Assembly: GCA_001577715.1 (NCBI GenBank)
Contig: LQAA01000003.1
Span: 1-64,000, forward strand
DNA: 64,000 bases
DNA from: Candidatus Adiutrix intracellularis
Lineage (GTDB): Bacteria; Desulfobacterota; Desulfarculia; Adiutricales; Adiutricaceae
Direction: 5' to 3'
The notes below the pieces were generated by a model. That model was not told the DNA's origin. It made no database searches and saw nothing but the letters and a program-made list of their open reading frames with translations. Both the position numbers and the translations under genes were made by a program. Below are positions 42,741 through 55,500 of the stretch, in pieces (the stretch's first letter is position 1; each line of letters begins with the position of its first letter).

Positions 42741-43445
42741 CTAGCCGCGCTGGCCAAATAGGGCTGTCCCCACTCTTACTATAGTAGCCCCTTCTTCAAT
42801 AGCCACAATGAAGTCACCGCTCATGCCCATGGACAGACCGGGTAAACTAGGGGCCCACTTATCTCGTAATTCTCTCAAGGCCGCAAAGTAAGGCCTGGAG
42901 GCCTCCTGGTTGAGATTATAAGGTGGCATAGTCATGAGACCCTGAAGTTTTAAAGCGGGTAAAGTGATTAGACTATCTAAAAAAACTGGTAGACTACTAG
43001 GGTCAAGGCCGCTTTTAGATGCTTCCCCAGAGAGGTTTATTTCAATGTAGATGATCATGGTCCGATCTTTAGCCTGGGTCCGGTAATTAAGTTCCCGGGC
43101 TAAATTAAGACTATCTAGGGAATGGATGACGTGGAAGAGTTGAGCGGCGTATTTAACTTTGTTGGTCTGAAGGTGGCCGATGAAGTGCCAAGTGGGTGGC
43201 GGGTCTAGATCCGCCAGTTCTTCAAGCTTTGCCTTAGCTTCTTGAAGGTAACTCTCGCCGAAATCTAAAAGGCCTGACTGAAAGTAAGTTCGAACTGATG
43301 CAGCCGGGAAGGTCTTGCTAACCCCCAGCAGGGTAATTTCTTCGGGCTGGCGTCCGGATCGCGCCGCCGCTTCGGCTATTTCCTGGCGCAGCTTCTCTAG
43401 TCGGGTACGGGCTTCGGCAGGAGTCAAATCCAGGCTGGAGGACAT
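42741..43445 (-). CDS. yggS: YggS-family PLP homeostasis protein
   Basis: LLGVSKTFPAASVRTYFQSGLLDFGESYLQEAKAK, WHFIGHLQTNKVKYAAQLFHVIHSLDS, MGMSGDFIVAIEEGATIVRVGTALFG. Confidence 0.95.
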   Translation of the reverse strand: MSSSLDLTPAEARTRLEKLRQEIAEAAARSGRQPEEITLLGVSKTFPAASVRTYFQSGLLDFGESYLQEAKAKLEELADLDPPPTWHFIGHLQTNKVKYAAQLFHVIHSLDSLNLARELNYRTQAKDRTMIIYIEINLSGEASKSGLDPSSLPVFLDSLITLPALKLQGLMTMPPYNLNQEASRPYFAALRELRDKWAPSLPGLSMGMSGDFIVAIEEGATIVRVGTALFGQRG

Positions 43446-44087
43446 ATTAAATCTCCCTTGGGCGGGTTAAAATAGAAAAACGAATTTAAGCTAATTTTGT
43501 TCTGGGGTACGCTTTTTTTATTTCCAAGCTAGCGAATTTTTTCCGTTGACTAGGTCTAGTAGTTTGAAGTAATTATAAACTAGGCTGGCTGCATCAAAAA
43601 CGAGTTTAAACATAGGTAAATTAAGGGTGGTCGAATTTTATCCATAATTAAAGGTTACGTTACTGGAACTTAACTGCACCATAATGGGGGGTGAAACGGT
43701 CAGGGTCTAAGTATCGGAGTTGGTGGCTCAGGGAGGATCGGAAGCGGGGGAGACAAAGCTGTTTTCACCCTAGGAGCGACCTCCGGCTGAGATTTGTTAA
43801 TATCAACTATAACGTCATAATTAAATTAAGTACTTTAACATCTATATTTTATCATGACTAAACAGGGGTTTGCTCTTGGTTTTTCAAGGATGGCTAAATT
43901 AGCTTCGGCCGATACTAATCACAAACATTTCCAAATGCAATTCTTTGGTTACGATTTTTTTGAATATTAATCTTTTCGAACAGTAGTACCTACTTTGAGA
44001 CGGCCCAAAAATTATTTATATTACTATATTATCATTATTAAGTATTAGTTTTATAAAGTCAAGTTATTCTATCATAGATTTTCATTT

Positions 44088-44793
44088 CGTGAGAAGGCCG
44101 AAGAAGCGCCCGTTAAGCAAGTATTTCGGTTAAAATAATTATTTTTTTATATCTAACATATGTTTGAATAACTATATCCGCCAGATGCTGGATTAATTTC
44201 CAACCACTCATTTTAACTCGGTAATTTTTAATATTATTTTTAACTTGCGTCTGATAGATATCCTGAAGCCCTTTAAATAATTAAACGACAGATTTTTAAC
44301 TGCTCTGGATTAACCTCAGTAATTTAATTCTTATAAAATATATTAGTTTAAAGTATTTTTATATATTCTTGGGGACCGTTATTGTCACGCCAGGCTAAAA
44401 TATAATTCTCCCCCTGGCCCCAGAAATTATAACCTCGCTGGACGGGGATAAGAAACAAGACTACAAATAAAAAGCCACTTTACGCTAGCTGAATAAGCAG
44501 ACTTCAAAAGTCAAAAAATTGCGCTCTATCTTTTTAGAGTGACGACTTTTATACCTACTAGCCGAGTTATGAAAAAAATTGTCGCCTGAGTTCAACTTCA
44601 TCTTTACTTGTATTCTTTCCACCTACAAAATTGTACAAGAGTATCTTTCTAACAAAGATAATATTAAGAGCTTGCTTAGATGCACTGAAAGTTAGTGAAC
44701 AATAGAAAATAAGATTTTTAATGGTTCAAAAAATAACGGTTATACTCTGAAATATAATTTCAAACATAAGAAAGAAACTCTCGCTGCACTTTT
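44088..44793 (-). repeat. Repeat family A, 706-bp near-identical unit, right (inverted) copy
   Basis: Same length as 17039-17744; flanks diverge abruptly on both sides. Confidence 0.95.
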
Positions 44794-45001
44794 CTTCATT
44801 CCTCTCGGGTCTAGCAGTATGTATCATATCTTCACCCCCTAGAATGTGTTCTTCAGGACTATCATATTAAGCGTCCTATTATTATAAACAAATTAATTCA
44901 GCTTTTAATCTTATCATGTAACCCTAAAATGAAAAATACTGTTATTCCGCCGGAAAGCCAATATTTCGGCCAGATGGGAGGAGTCGGATAAGTTTAAATT
45001 A

Positions 45002-45702
45002 TTATTTCTGCACCCTTTGGATAAGTTGTAAAAAATCAGTCTCGCTTAAAATTGGAATTGATAATGACAGCGCCCGGGTTAATTTTCCTCCGGCCCCCTC
45101 CCCAGCCACCACATAATCAGTTTCCTGGCTGACCGTATTCAAAACATGAGCGCCCAAGGCGGCTAAACGAGCTTTAACTTCGGTTCGGGTGAAATGGGTG
45201 AGAGCGCCGGTTAAAACAAATTTCCGGTCGGTCAAAAGCGAACTTGGTGTTGTTTTCGGCGGAGTCGGTTTGATCTTCAGTTCGTCTCCGGTGAGATCGG
45301 CTAAAAAGTTTTTATTCAAGGGGTCATGAAAATAATCTATTAGAGCACCCGCCACTTCCGGGCCGATTTCGTTTAAGGTAGTCAGTTTCTCTCTTGGGGC
45401 CTGGCTGAGGGCCGTTAGGGAGGGGAAATGGTCAGCCAAGATCTGGCTGGTGTGCTCACCCACATGGCGAATGCCCAGAGCATGAATAAAACGCCATAAG
45501 GGGGCGGTTTTAGATTTTTCTAAAGCGGTCGCCAGATTAAGAGCTGATTTTTTGCCTAAACGAGGTAGGCGCTCCAGATCCATAGAGGTTAGGCGGTAGA
45601 GATCAGTGGGGATATGGACTAGATTTTTAAAGAGTAGAAGATCTACTAATTTATCTCCTAGACCCGCGATGTCTAGGGCGTTTTTACTGGCGAAATGTAA
45701 AA
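45002..45702 (-). CDS. ligA: NAD-dependent DNA ligase LigA, C-terminal portion (HhH and BRCT), second reading frame
   Basis: LLHFASKNALDIAGLGDKLVDLLL continues exactly where the upstream frame ends; HhH and BRCT (DRKFVLTGALTHFTRTEVKARLAALGAHV) intact. Confidence 0.93.
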
Positions 45703-47055
45703 GCGCTCTCGAATCTGGGCTGGGCACCAGGGGTTAGGGCAGCGCCGGGTCACTTCGTTAGCACGACGAACGGTTATAGCGCCACAGATCGGGCAGGAGT
45801 TAGGAAAAATGAAGGGCGGGAGGCCTTCAGGCCTTTTGCTTAGCACCACTTCCATCACTTCGGGGATGACTTCCCCAGCCCTTCTGACTAAAACGGTATC
45901 GCCGGGGCGGACATCCTTGCGCTGAAGTTCGTCTTCGTTGTGTAGAGTGGCATTGCTAACCATCACTCCGCTCACTAGGGTTGGTTCCAGGTTAGCCACC
46001 GGAGTCAGTACTCCGGTGCGGCCCACCTGGATTTCAATTTTTAAAACTCTAGTTTCGCTTAATCGGGGTTTGAACTTGGCCGCTACTGCATAGCGCGGTG
46101 CTCGGGCGGTAGCCCCCAGGCGATTCCATTGAGCTAGGTCTTCCAAAGTAACGACTAAACCGTCGATATCATAGGGGAGATGATTACGGTTCTTAGCTAA
46201 TTCAGTAAAAATATGCAGTACTTCTGCCAGATTCCGGCCACCCCCGCTAGAGGCTGATTTTTCCACTTGGTGGCCCCAGGAATCAAGGAGATCCATAACT
46301 TCGCTGTAAGTGGCCAGGCCCAGAGCGACCGGCTCAGCCAGACCGTAGGCGAAAAAATTAAGTTGCCGCGCTCTTGTCACCTCGGCTTTTAACTGCCGCA
46401 AGGCCCCGGCGGCTGCGTTGCGGGGGTTGGCGAAGAGGGGTAGGCCCTCTTTAGCTCGCCCCTGGTTCAGGCGGGTGAACTCCGTTTTTTTCATGTAAAC
46501 TTCACCTCGCACAATCAGGCGGTTGGGTAGAGCGGAGAAAAGATTTCTGTACCCAGTCAAAGTTACTGGGATGTCGGTAATAGTCAGGGCGTTAGCTGTA
46601 ACGTTTTCACCGATTACCCCGTCGCCGCGGGTAGCGGCCAGGGCCAGCCGGCCTTGTTCGTAAATTAGTTCAATAGCCAGGCCGTCGAATTTGGGCATGG
46701 TATAAAAACGGAGTGCGCCCGGATCAGAATCGCCGAGAAAGCGTCCTATTTTATTCACAAAACTTATTATTTCTTCAGGGGATAGAGCCTTATCTAGGCT
46801 CATCATTCTAGTCCCGTGCCGTACCTTAGCTAAGTTGCTCGGGGGCATGGTGCTCCCCACGGTCTGAGTAGGGGAATCCGGCGTGACTAGGTCTGGGTAG
46901 ATTTCTTCAAGATCTTTTAGCTCGCGGAAAAGGGCATCCCATTGGTCGTCGGATATAGTCGGGGTATCTTGCACATAATAGGAATCGTTATGACGCCTGA
47001 TTTCGGCTCGTAGTTTTTCGATCCATCGTTTGTCCTGAGCTAGTTTGCCCATCAT
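45700..47055 (-). CDS. ligA: NAD-dependent DNA ligase LigA, N-terminal portion (adenylation, OB, Zn finger), ending in a frameshift
   Basis: KFDGLAIELIYEQGRLALAATRGDG, NPRNAAAGALRQL, CPICG...CPNPWCPAQIRER; frame then runs into FYISPVKTP*. Confidence 0.93.
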
Positions 47056-47104
47056 AAAAATTTAATCCTTGATCTTAAAAGAGGCTATATATTCTTTAGT
47101 ATAT

Positions 47105-47500
47105 TATTATAAGTAGCCTTAAAAATATTTTAAAATAGGCATCAACTCAAACGTTACGGATTTTATTAGCGTAAAACGCGGTTAAAAATCTTAAAGTTAT
47201 CAGAAATAAAACATCTTACCTCTTATATTTATTTTATGAAGTTAAAAGCGACGGTAGTCATGAGAATGTTAATCTTGCCTCTTAGGGTTCCTTTTAGGAA
47301 AAATCAAAACAATTGAAAATCTGATTTAAGACATCCGATAACTGGTTCTGTTACACTACGTCGGTTAGTGTAGTTTCTATTTTTTTATTTTTTAAGGTCG
47401 CTGATTTTTTAACCTTAATTCTCTGGGATTAACAGTTGGATCCATTTAACTATTTTGCGACCTTAATAACCTTAGTCACAAATTTCTAAATCTAGTTTCT
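47105..47500 (-). repeat. Repeat family B, diverged copy downstream of ligA start
   Basis: ggcatcaactcaaacgttacggattttattagcgtaaaacgcggtt...tattttatgaagttaaaagcgacggtagtcatgag aligns with 37450-37800. Confidence 0.75.
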
Positions 47501-47839
47501 TGATCAGCGCTTAATTTTTAAGTTGTTTTATGATTAACAATTCGAACAGTAAACAAATATTTTTAGCTGGGCGCCCTTGGTTGAAATGGTATTTTGAAAC
47601 TTTTACCTTAAGAGATCCTAGGGTATTTTTTTAGCTAATTGTAAGTAAGTATCCCGAGGATTAATTTATTCAGTAAAGTCTTCTTGAACAAAGCATCTTG
47701 CCCTAATTATTGTGATGGTGTCCTCATATGTCCCTCGAAGAAGAGAGTATTTAAACCGGGATTTAAGATAAAATTCGAACTGTATAGTCAAAATTATACT
47801 ATAATTAATACGAGTAATTAATTAAAAAATAAGGGTTTA

Positions 47840-48075
47840 ATATATTTTTAAGGCCCGACTAAATATCAGTAGCCTATTTAGGTCAGCCAGATGAACTAGT
47901 CATTAAAAAACTTAATATAAATAAAAAATAGATTAAATTACAAGATATTTTTTTAATAAGGGTAGTTTCTTTTTTAAATTACTATTTGGGTATGGTTAAA
48001 ATCGGCCTTAATCCTAAAATAACCCTAATGGGGTTTCTTCTTTTAAATCTAAGATAATTTTATTTGAATACTTAA
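47840..48075 (-). repeat. Repeat family C copy
   Basis: Inverse of aaaaaacttaatataaataaaaaatagattaaattacaag, with flank similarity to 36940-37010. Confidence 0.65.
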
Positions 48076-48149
48076 GTGCAATAACAATAGCTGGCTTTAA
48101 GAGCTAAGAGTGCTTATTTTTTTGTATCTCTGAGTTTGGCAGTAATTTT

Positions 48150-49265
48150 CATTTTAGGGTTACATGATAAGAATAAAGGTTAAATTAGTGTATTTGTAGT
48201 GGTGGAATACCTAAATATGATAGCACTAATGAGCATATCTCCGGAGGTGAAAATATGGTATATGCTAATAGATTCAGAGATAAATGAAGAGATATTTTTT
48301 GGTATTAAAGCTATTTTTATGCTTTCTATCATAGTATTTTAGTTAGCCAGCAAATACTTTGCATAGTGAAGGCAGCAAATAAATATTATTAAAAACACAA
48401 CGAGAGTTTCTTTCTCGTATTTGAAATTATGTTTTAGAGTGTAACCGTTATTTTTTAAGATGTTGAAGGTCTTATTTTTTATTTTTCATCAACTTCTGGC
48501 GCATCTGAGTAAACTCTCAATATTATCTTTGGAAGAATTAGGGGTAGCATTGAAGATGTAGGTCGAAGACTTTTTTACCGGTGGGATCTGTTATTTTAAG
48601 ACGGATGTAATTAATAGTTAAAAAATTTTGTCATTGCGAGCTGGAACTTCTTTTAGTTGTTTATATTGACTATTTATACCGATATTCTCTTTGATCTTTA
48701 CCTGGAAAGAGTTTGCATAAAGACAAGCCGCCCAGTTTAAGTCCAGAAAGACACTTTTATAAAATCTTGTAGGTAGAAAAAATACAGGTAAAGAAAAAAC
48801 TGAACTCAGGCTACACATTTTTTTCGTAGAACGGCTGGTGGGTATAAGAATCATTACCCAGAAAGATGGGGCGTAGTTCTTTAATTTTTGAAACCTGCTT
48901 ACCCAGTCAGCACGAGACGACTTTCTATTCACAGTCTTGTTTCTTCTCTTCGTCTTGTGGAGGCATAATTTCTGAGGTTAGGGGTAAAATTGTATTTTAG
49001 CCCAGTGTGAAAATAATAGCTCCTAAAAATCTGTGAAGGTATTTTATTCTTTCGTCGAAATAATTTCTAGTAGAGTAATTTATATAATGTATTTTATAGG
49101 AGTTAAAATACCAGATTCATCTAAAACAATTAAAAATCTAGCGTTAAATTATTTAAAGGGGTTAATAACCTCTGTTAGATATAAGTCAGAAAGAATATTA
49201 AAAAGCATTGAATAAAAATGGTCGGTTGTAATTCTATCCAACAGCTAGCGAACATGATTATCCGA
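48150..49265 (+). repeat. Repeat family A, older diverged long copy
   Basis: Collinear by eye with 16880-17744 and with the inverse of 44088-44930 (e.g. agagtttctttctcgtatttgaaattatgttttagagtgtaaccgttatttttt). Confidence 0.8.
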
Positions 49266-49550
49266 GGGAAGGTGTACATTTTGAAAAAGAAAGTACAAAA
49301 TGGAACGAGTATACAGTCCTTGAAGAGTACGCTGTCGGCACTATCTTTTCTAAATATTCCTGTAAAGCTTAGGTTATAAGTTCATTTTTAGATGAAGATT
49401 TTTTTTGGCCAGAGAGACGAAGCGGATGTTTACTTCTTCAATTAGGGTCAAAGTTATAATAGGGATAATTCTTATAGTTCCTTATTTTTTTTACTTTATT
49501 ATATCTAAGGGCTCGGGCTTTGGCAAGATCGAATGTGATAAATCTTTCTC

Positions 49551-52500
49551 CTACTCGGAGTAAGGTGCTTCAACAGTTACCCAATGTTCCAAATGATCAT
49601 CGATCAGAGGTATGAGTAGATTTTCTAGTTCCCGGCCATCCAGCGTTAATTTACTTATGTTGGCCGCTAAATCTGCCGGCCGAACAGTTATGTGGTAGAC
49701 AGTTTCCCGAAAACGATAATGAACTTTAAATTCCTTCCAATGGGCTGGGAATAGCGGCTTAAGGCTTAGGTAGCCATTTTTCAGGGTTATTCCTAATAAA
49801 GATTCCATCATAAATCGATACATCCAGGCTGCCGAGCCCGTGTACCAAGTCCAGCCGCCACGCCCGGCATGAGGCGAGGTCGCATAGACATCGGCGGCCA
49901 TGACGTAGGGCTCGACTTTATAAACCTGAAGGCTTTCGATAGTGGTGGTATGGTTGATCGGGTTAATCAGGTTAAATATTTCCCAGGCCCGGTGGCTAGA
50001 ACCTAAACTCGCAAAGGCCATACCGGCCCAAATAGCCGCGTGGGTATACTGGCCGCCATTTTCTCTCACTCCGGGAAGGTAGCCTTTAATATACCCGGGG
50101 GTTGGTTCGGAAACATTAAAAGGTGGGGTAAGCAGTTTGACTAGAGCCTGATCACGGTCGACCAGATATTGACTAAGTGCTTCCATAGCCTGAGTCGTGT
50201 GCTCACTTTCGCCAGCTCCGGAAAGAACTGACCAGCTTTGGGCGATGGAGTCGATACGGCACTCTGAATTAACAGCGGAGCCTAAAGCGGAGCCATCATC
50301 AAAATAGGCCCGGCGATACCAGCTACCGTCCCAGCCGTGGGTCGCTAGATTTAAGCGTAATTTTGCCGCTTCTGATCGGCATTCATCATAAAAAATTTGA
50401 TCTTGGCGCAGATGGGCTAGACTGGTGAATTTAGTTAGTACCTCATACAGGATAAACCCCAGCCAGACGCTTTCGCCGAAACCATCTTTTCCCACTTGAT
50501 CAAAACCGTCGTTCCAATCGCCGGAACCTATAAGTGGTAAGCCGTGCACGCCAAACTTAAGACCATAGCGAATAGCTCTGAGGCAATGTTCATAAAGATT
50601 GGCTTCTTCTCCTTCATCGGGCAAATCATAGTAGGAATTTTCATCGGCTTTAAGCCGACGCCCTACCAGAAAATGTACGGGTTCATTCAATATTTCAGTA
50701 TCTGAAGTTGCTTCCACATAGCGGCATAGAATTAGGGGCAACCAGAGATAATCGTCTGAACACTTAGTGCGGACTCCTCGGTTTAATGGTGGATGCCACC
50801 AGTGTTGAACATCTCCTTCTGTGAATTGGTGGGCGGCACATAATAGTAAATGTTCTCGCGCTAGAGAGGGTCGGGTGTGAATGAGGGCTGCAACATCCTG
50901 TAATTGATCTCGAAAACCAAAAGCTCCGCCGGATTGATAGGTAGCCCCGCGCGCCCACAGGCGGCAAGCTAGAGTTTGGTATAGTAGCCAGCCGTTGGCC
51001 ATAAGATTAAAGGAGGGATCTGGAGTTTCTACATTAACCGCCCCCAGGGTGTGGTTCCAGTGTTGCCAGACTTTATCTAAGGCTTCTTTGGTGGAATTGG
51101 ATTTTCGAAAACGGTGAATTAAATCCAGAGCTTCGTTTCGATCGCTCCCCATCCCAAGTTTGAAGACAACTTCCCGCTCTTCCCCATCGGTTAGTTTAAA
51201 GATGGTTTGGGCTGCGGCGCATTGGTCTAGAGCTGCTCCAGCCCGGCCGGAAAGTTTGGTTCTTAACATTGCGGCCGGGGCGGTAAGACAGCCGTTAGGG
51301 CCGAGAAATTCTAGCCGGTCGCATGTTACGGAACGCTCGGAACCTTCAACGTCAAAAAAGCCAGTGCGCCCCGGAAAATCTGAATTATAGGAGTTGCTAA
51401 CCAGGATAGCCCCAGTTTCTAGATCTATTTCTGTAACCACCTGCGGCCCTGACTTGAATCTAAAATCACCTAAAACCCACTCAATGTAACCGGTGGCAGA
51501 AAAACGGCGAGTTCGACCGGAAACATTCCTAACTTTTAGGCAGATGATTTTAACCGCCGCATCCAGAGCCACATAAATTTGCGTCTCCGAATACAGGCCG
51601 GCTTCAGTGTGTTCGAAGATGCTGTAGCCAAAGCCATGTCTGGTTACGTAGGCGTTAGTCCCTCGGCAAGGCCAAGGTAACGGCGACCAGAACTGGCCGC
51701 TTTCCTCATCACGAAGATAAAAGGCTTCACCGCTGGAATCGCTTACTGGATCGTTATCCCAGGGGGTGAGGCGGAATTCGTGGGCATTTTCACTGAAAGT
51801 GGAAGATGAGCCGCTTTCGGAAACGATGCTGCCAAAAGTCGGGTTGGCTAGTATATTAACCCAGGGAGCCGGGGTAATTTGGCCGGGGGCGGTGGTGATG
51901 ACATATTCTCGACCATCGGGGGTAAAGCCCCCTAGACTATTAAAAAAACTTAAATCTAGACGCGGTTGGGGAACTTCAAGTGGCGGTTCTGAGAACGGGG
52001 GCCGAATAGTTACCAGCGGCGGTGGTAGAGTTCTTTTTAAGCAAAGGCCTTCGCTCTGATCAGCTAAATCTCCTCGGTCATCATTAATAATTACCCGGGC
52101 CACGGCCTGAATAAGAATACGGTCTTCTTCAGCAATTCTGTCCCCGGCCCGTAAAAATACACCCCCTGGCCGATCAATTAGGTTGGCGTTGCTGCCGGCG
52201 GCAATGAGATTCATGATTTGGTCGTGAAGAATTTGTCGATAGCCGGATTGATCTTCATTGATAATTACTAGATCAACAATTAGCCCTTTCCGCCGCCAAT
52301 ACTCATGGGCCCGTAGCATCTGGTGTGCTAAATTAATATTGATCTGGTCGCCGATTATCAAGAGGACTATGGGTAAATCGCCGGAAATGGCGTAACCCCA
52401 AAGGCCAGACTGGCCCCGGTGATTTTTAATCAGAATATTTTCCGGGGCTCTGAGAGTTTCATGGGCGTAGAGAACAGAGCCGGCTAAACGGTTAAAAAGA

Positions 52501-55500
52501 TGAGCATCAGCTTCAGAGGCGCTTAAGTGTCGTAAGAGTACTTGGCCGTGGGTCCAAGCCAGTTTGAAGACCCGATCGGCAATATGCCGGTCGCAATATT
52601 TTTCCGACAAAGTTACGGCGGCTTCACGAGTTTCGGCAACCCCAGTGACCAGGTCCACAATAATTGATTGTTCTATTCCTAGAGTTATGCGAGAGCGGAT
52701 GGCCATAACAGGATCCAAAACTGAGCCAATTCCGCCTTCTAGGGGTCCTGATTTTTCTTTCATAACCGCCGGGTTAGAGAGATTGCCAGTGCGCCCTATG
52801 AATTTAAGCCGGTCTGTTTCGTAAGAAAATTCAACTGTTCCGGTTCCGTGTACGGTCATCATATGTAACATCCAAGGGGTAGTTTCTTGGTCGGAACGCG
52901 GCCGGCGAGTGGCTAGAATGGCCCGCCCTCCCAAAAGAGCTTCGGTTTCTATAAAAAGGTTGGAAAAGGCCGGATGGCTGGCATCTTCTAAAGGTGGCGC
53001 TAGAACAATTTCGCCATAGCTGGTTACTTCTAATGTACGGCTGGTTCTGGCCCGGTTGGTAATATGCAGGCGGCGTAGTTCCAGATCGTCTTCAGGAGAA
53101 ACGACTATTTCTAGACGAGTCTCATAGTTATGATTTTGAGTGTTAAATTCAACCCGTCCTTCCGAAAAGATAGCTTCATATTTTTTTGAGGGCTTTAGAG
53201 TCGGTTGATAAGCCGTGGACCAGAATTCACCGCTGGCCTCATCGCGAAGGTAGCAGAATTGACCCCAGTGGTCGCGGGTGGAATCTTCCCGCCAGCGGGT
53301 TACAGCTAGATTTCGCCAGCGACTGTAACCTCCGCCGGCGCTGGTGATCATTACCTGGTAGTTGCTGCCGGCGAGGAGTTGCACTTCCGGTGGCGATAGG
53401 TTAGGGTTGCGAATAATTCGCAGTGGCGTTTCTAGAGTTTTGACTTTAAATTCAGGGTTGGTAGAAATGTGGGTATAAACAGCCGCAGCTACTGGAATTT
53501 TTTCCTGAAGTAACAGAAGCGTTGATTGCAGCGCCGGATCATTTGTGAACCGCCTCTGCATAGGATGATTTAACAGATGGTAAGCTAGAGCCAGAAGGCT
53601 CATACCCTGATGATGAACCATGAATGAACGAACAATATCAAAGGAGTGCCCCTGTGGTACCCTCGCCGGTGTATAGTCCACCGCCTCGTAAAAACCATAA
53701 CGTCCCATAAACCCTTCCGTTTCCATTCGTAAAAGATTGACGGTGGCTTCCTGTGGGGCCACCATTAAGGCTAGAAACGAAGCGTAAGGGGCGATAACAA
53801 GGTCGGTGGCTAATCCGCGCTTCAAACCCAGACCAGGTACGCCGAAGGGTCCGTATTGATAAGCTAAACTGGCATCAAAAGCGTTATAGCCGCATTCGGA
53901 TATTCCCCAGGGAACGGAGCGGGAATGGCCGTATTCTATCTGTCTGGCCACAATGACCTGATTAGTCTCATCTAGCAGAGTGTTTTCATAGGTCGGCATT
54001 ACCAAAAGCGGCATAAGATATTCAAACATTGAACCGCTCCAGGATAAAAGAGCCGCTTTGTTGCTAAAGCCTGTGAGGATGCGGCCCAGGGCGAACCAAT
54101 TATCCTGCGACAGAGTCCCCTGTGCTATACCTATAAAACTGGTCAGTCTGGCTTCAGAGGCTAATAAATCATAATATCCGGAATCTGGCCGATGGGTTTC
54201 AACATTGTAACCAATGGTTAGAAGATGTCTATTTTCATTATAGAGAAAATCAAATTCCATGCGGCTGAAGCGGTCGCATTGAACGGCTAGTTTTTCCAAT
54301 GAGGCCAGCTTTGTTTCAGCAGTCCGCCCCCCGGTTAGGATTAGATCTTTTAGAGTCTTAATATCAAAAATTTCAGTCGTGGCAATAGCTGTTTGACGGC
54401 GGTTTTCGATTTCCGGACCAATTTTATCCGGTAAAGTTGCTAGTTCTTGCAAGGTCATAATTTGATCAAGTTCTGGGAAACAATTCAGAAGAGTCGAATT
54501 TGAATAAGCCCCAATCCATGGGGTCAGTGAATCTAATTCTTCCAGTATTTCCAAGTTTTGTTGCCTAAAAGTTGCCGTCCAGGCTAGGGATTCGTTCGTT
54601 AAATTAGGCGCGCCTAATTCCAGAGCTATGATTAGGTCCCGGCTCAAGGCCGTTAAGGTTTCTAATATCCGCCGTACTTCTATCAGAGACGTTGGTTTAT
54701 TAAGAGTAACCGAAGTTAATAAATTCTTCATTCTAGCTAAGAGTATAGATTCGTTCTTTCCGGCTTCAATTTTAGTGGCTTCCTGAATTAGCCCCAATAG
54801 GTCATTCAATCCGTCATAGACCCGGGCTGTTAGAATTTTCTGGCCGCCTATTTCCAGAAGCCCAGCCCGGAGAACTAGGAGATGGCCGGCTAAATTACCG
54901 CTGTCAACAGTTGAAATATAGAGAGGTGGCAAGGGTTCCAGTGAAATGGTGTCATACCAGTTAAAGAAATGGCCTCGATATCGCTTAAGTGTATTTAAGG
55001 TTTGAAAAGTACTAGCGGTGCGATTACAAAGGCTGTTGAGAGTGATTGCTCCGAAATCATAGGCCGCTAAATTAGCAAGAAGGCTCAAGCCGATGTTAGT
55101 GGGTGAGGTGCGGTGAGCTACTTTGGCCACAGGATGTTCTTGATAATTATCGGGCGGTAGCCAGTGATCATCTGGACCGACAAAGGTCGTAAAAAAGCTC
55201 CAGGTTTTGTGAGCCAACTGGCGTAAAAAAATTGTTTGTTTATCGGATAAAGGTTTTTTGTGGCGAATTAGAGGTTTACTAATCCACCAAGCGATGAGTG
55301 GTGAAGCTAGCCAGAGACATAGTATTGGCCCGGCCGCTAGCCAAACTTCTGAAGCACGGTTGGTCAGTAGGGCCGCTATGGCCAAGGCTGTCAGCGGCGC
55401 AAAGGCCATGCGCCGCCCAAAACCACTTAAATTTGTTTGGCTCTGGCGATCCACTTCGGCCGATGGTTGCCATTGAAGGGCGTGATGGTGTGAAATATTT

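Noticed and set aside
45002-45727. Separate small ligase-like gene starting at MPSPDSRALLHF
   Set aside because: It is the frameshifted continuation of ligA; the N-terminal residues before LLHFASKN are out-of-frame ligA sequence.
48618-48932. 104-aa minus-strand ORF
   Set aside because: Lies inside repeat family A, other copies of which have stops at equivalent positions; no recognisable domain.
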